Source of the DNA: Protula sp. h YS-2021
Lineage: Eukaryota; Annelida; Polychaeta; Sabellida; Serpulidae
DNA: 64,000 nucleotides
NCBI GenBank assembly: GCA_949752745.1
Contig: OX457028.1
Coordinates: 7,830,922-7,894,921, forward strand
Direction: 5' to 3'
Position 1 is the first letter of the stretch, and each line of letters starts with the position of its first letter. This document shows, in pieces, positions 63,766 to 64,000 of the stretch. The notes under the pieces were generated by a model that was not told the origin of the DNA, did no database searches, and saw nothing but the letters and a program-made list of their open reading frames with translations. The position numbers and the translations under genes are program-made.

Positions 63766-64000
63766 CACAGGGTGAAGCCGATCTATCAGTGCCCAATGCC
63801 TACACAATCCTATGGTCACTCATGCGGACCAGTGCATTTGATAAATCAGGAACAATGCATTATATAAAATAAGAATATATCAAGCAAATAAGAATTCAAA
63901 GCAATCTTTTGTTATGGTCAAAATGAGGCATATTATGGACACAGTGAATGTATTAAAGGAATGGGCTGAGTCTCATTGAAATTCACAGATAATCACGGAA
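63766..64000. other. No recognised feature
   Basis: AT-rich sequence to the end of the window. Nothing can be supported. Confidence 0.5.

Overview
The window looks like animal, probably molluscan, nuclear DNA. The evidence is spliced genes with GT/AG junctions, a metazoan profilin, LINEs of two lineages, Tc1/mariner and hAT transposons, and many copies of a mollusc-type non-autonomous element: tandem core repeats, then an ACGG/CA-rich microsatellite, then a 3' hairpin. No prokaryotic operon, rRNA or CRISPR was seen. Almost everything outside two host loci is repeat-derived, and most reading frames longer than 60 codons are shadows of tandem repeats.

Host genes. The clearest gene is profilin on the minus strand. 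Three coding exons (62653-62784, 61304-61496, 25256-25353) join in phase to give a complete 140-residue protein. Intron 2 is about 36 kb, so most of the window (25.35-61.30 kb) lies inside it. A second multi-exon locus of unknown function lies within that intron on the same strand, at 52.24-54.61 kb. Four of its exons are joined by phase-1 introns, and its last exon is cut by a satellite array.

Layout. 1-4.44 kb: decayed L1-like LINE (minus strand) whose ORF1 region has an RRM-type nucleic-acid binding domain followed by a NADAR domain. 4.44-12.1 kb: no recognised gene. 12.14-14.89 kb: 60-bp minisatellite split by an internally deleted Tc1/mariner copy. 14.9-16.6 kb: hairpin-ended tandem-repeat element. 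16.8-18.5 kb: two LINE remnants, one gag-only and one RNase H end with target-site duplication. 19.6-22.46 kb: 32-bp minisatellite split by a LINE endonuclease fragment. 22.48-24.39 kb: hairpin-ended element. 25.26 kb: profilin last exon. 26.05-27.19 kb: hAT with a nested hAT MITE. 28.0-29.0 kb: LINE RNase H remnant. 29.8-40.4 kb: a run of hairpin-ended elements, one nested in another. 41.4-52.2 kb: 1,383-bp higher-order satellite, two units of which carry the same LINE insertion. 52.2-54.6 kb: the nested gene. 55.9-59.6 kb: local duplications. 60.0-60.4 kb: promoter-like island and a 27-nt palindrome. 61.3-62.8 kb: profilin exons 2 and 1. 62.8-64.0 kb: upstream DNA with a 350-bp hairpin-ended element.

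How the parts fit. The profilin gene appears intact despite the large intron. The intron shows successive waves: rolling-circle-like elements nested in each other, LINEs with clean target-site duplications, and local tandem amplification that copied a LINE and also an exon-like coding segment. All functional statements rest on reading motifs by eye. No database search was possible.
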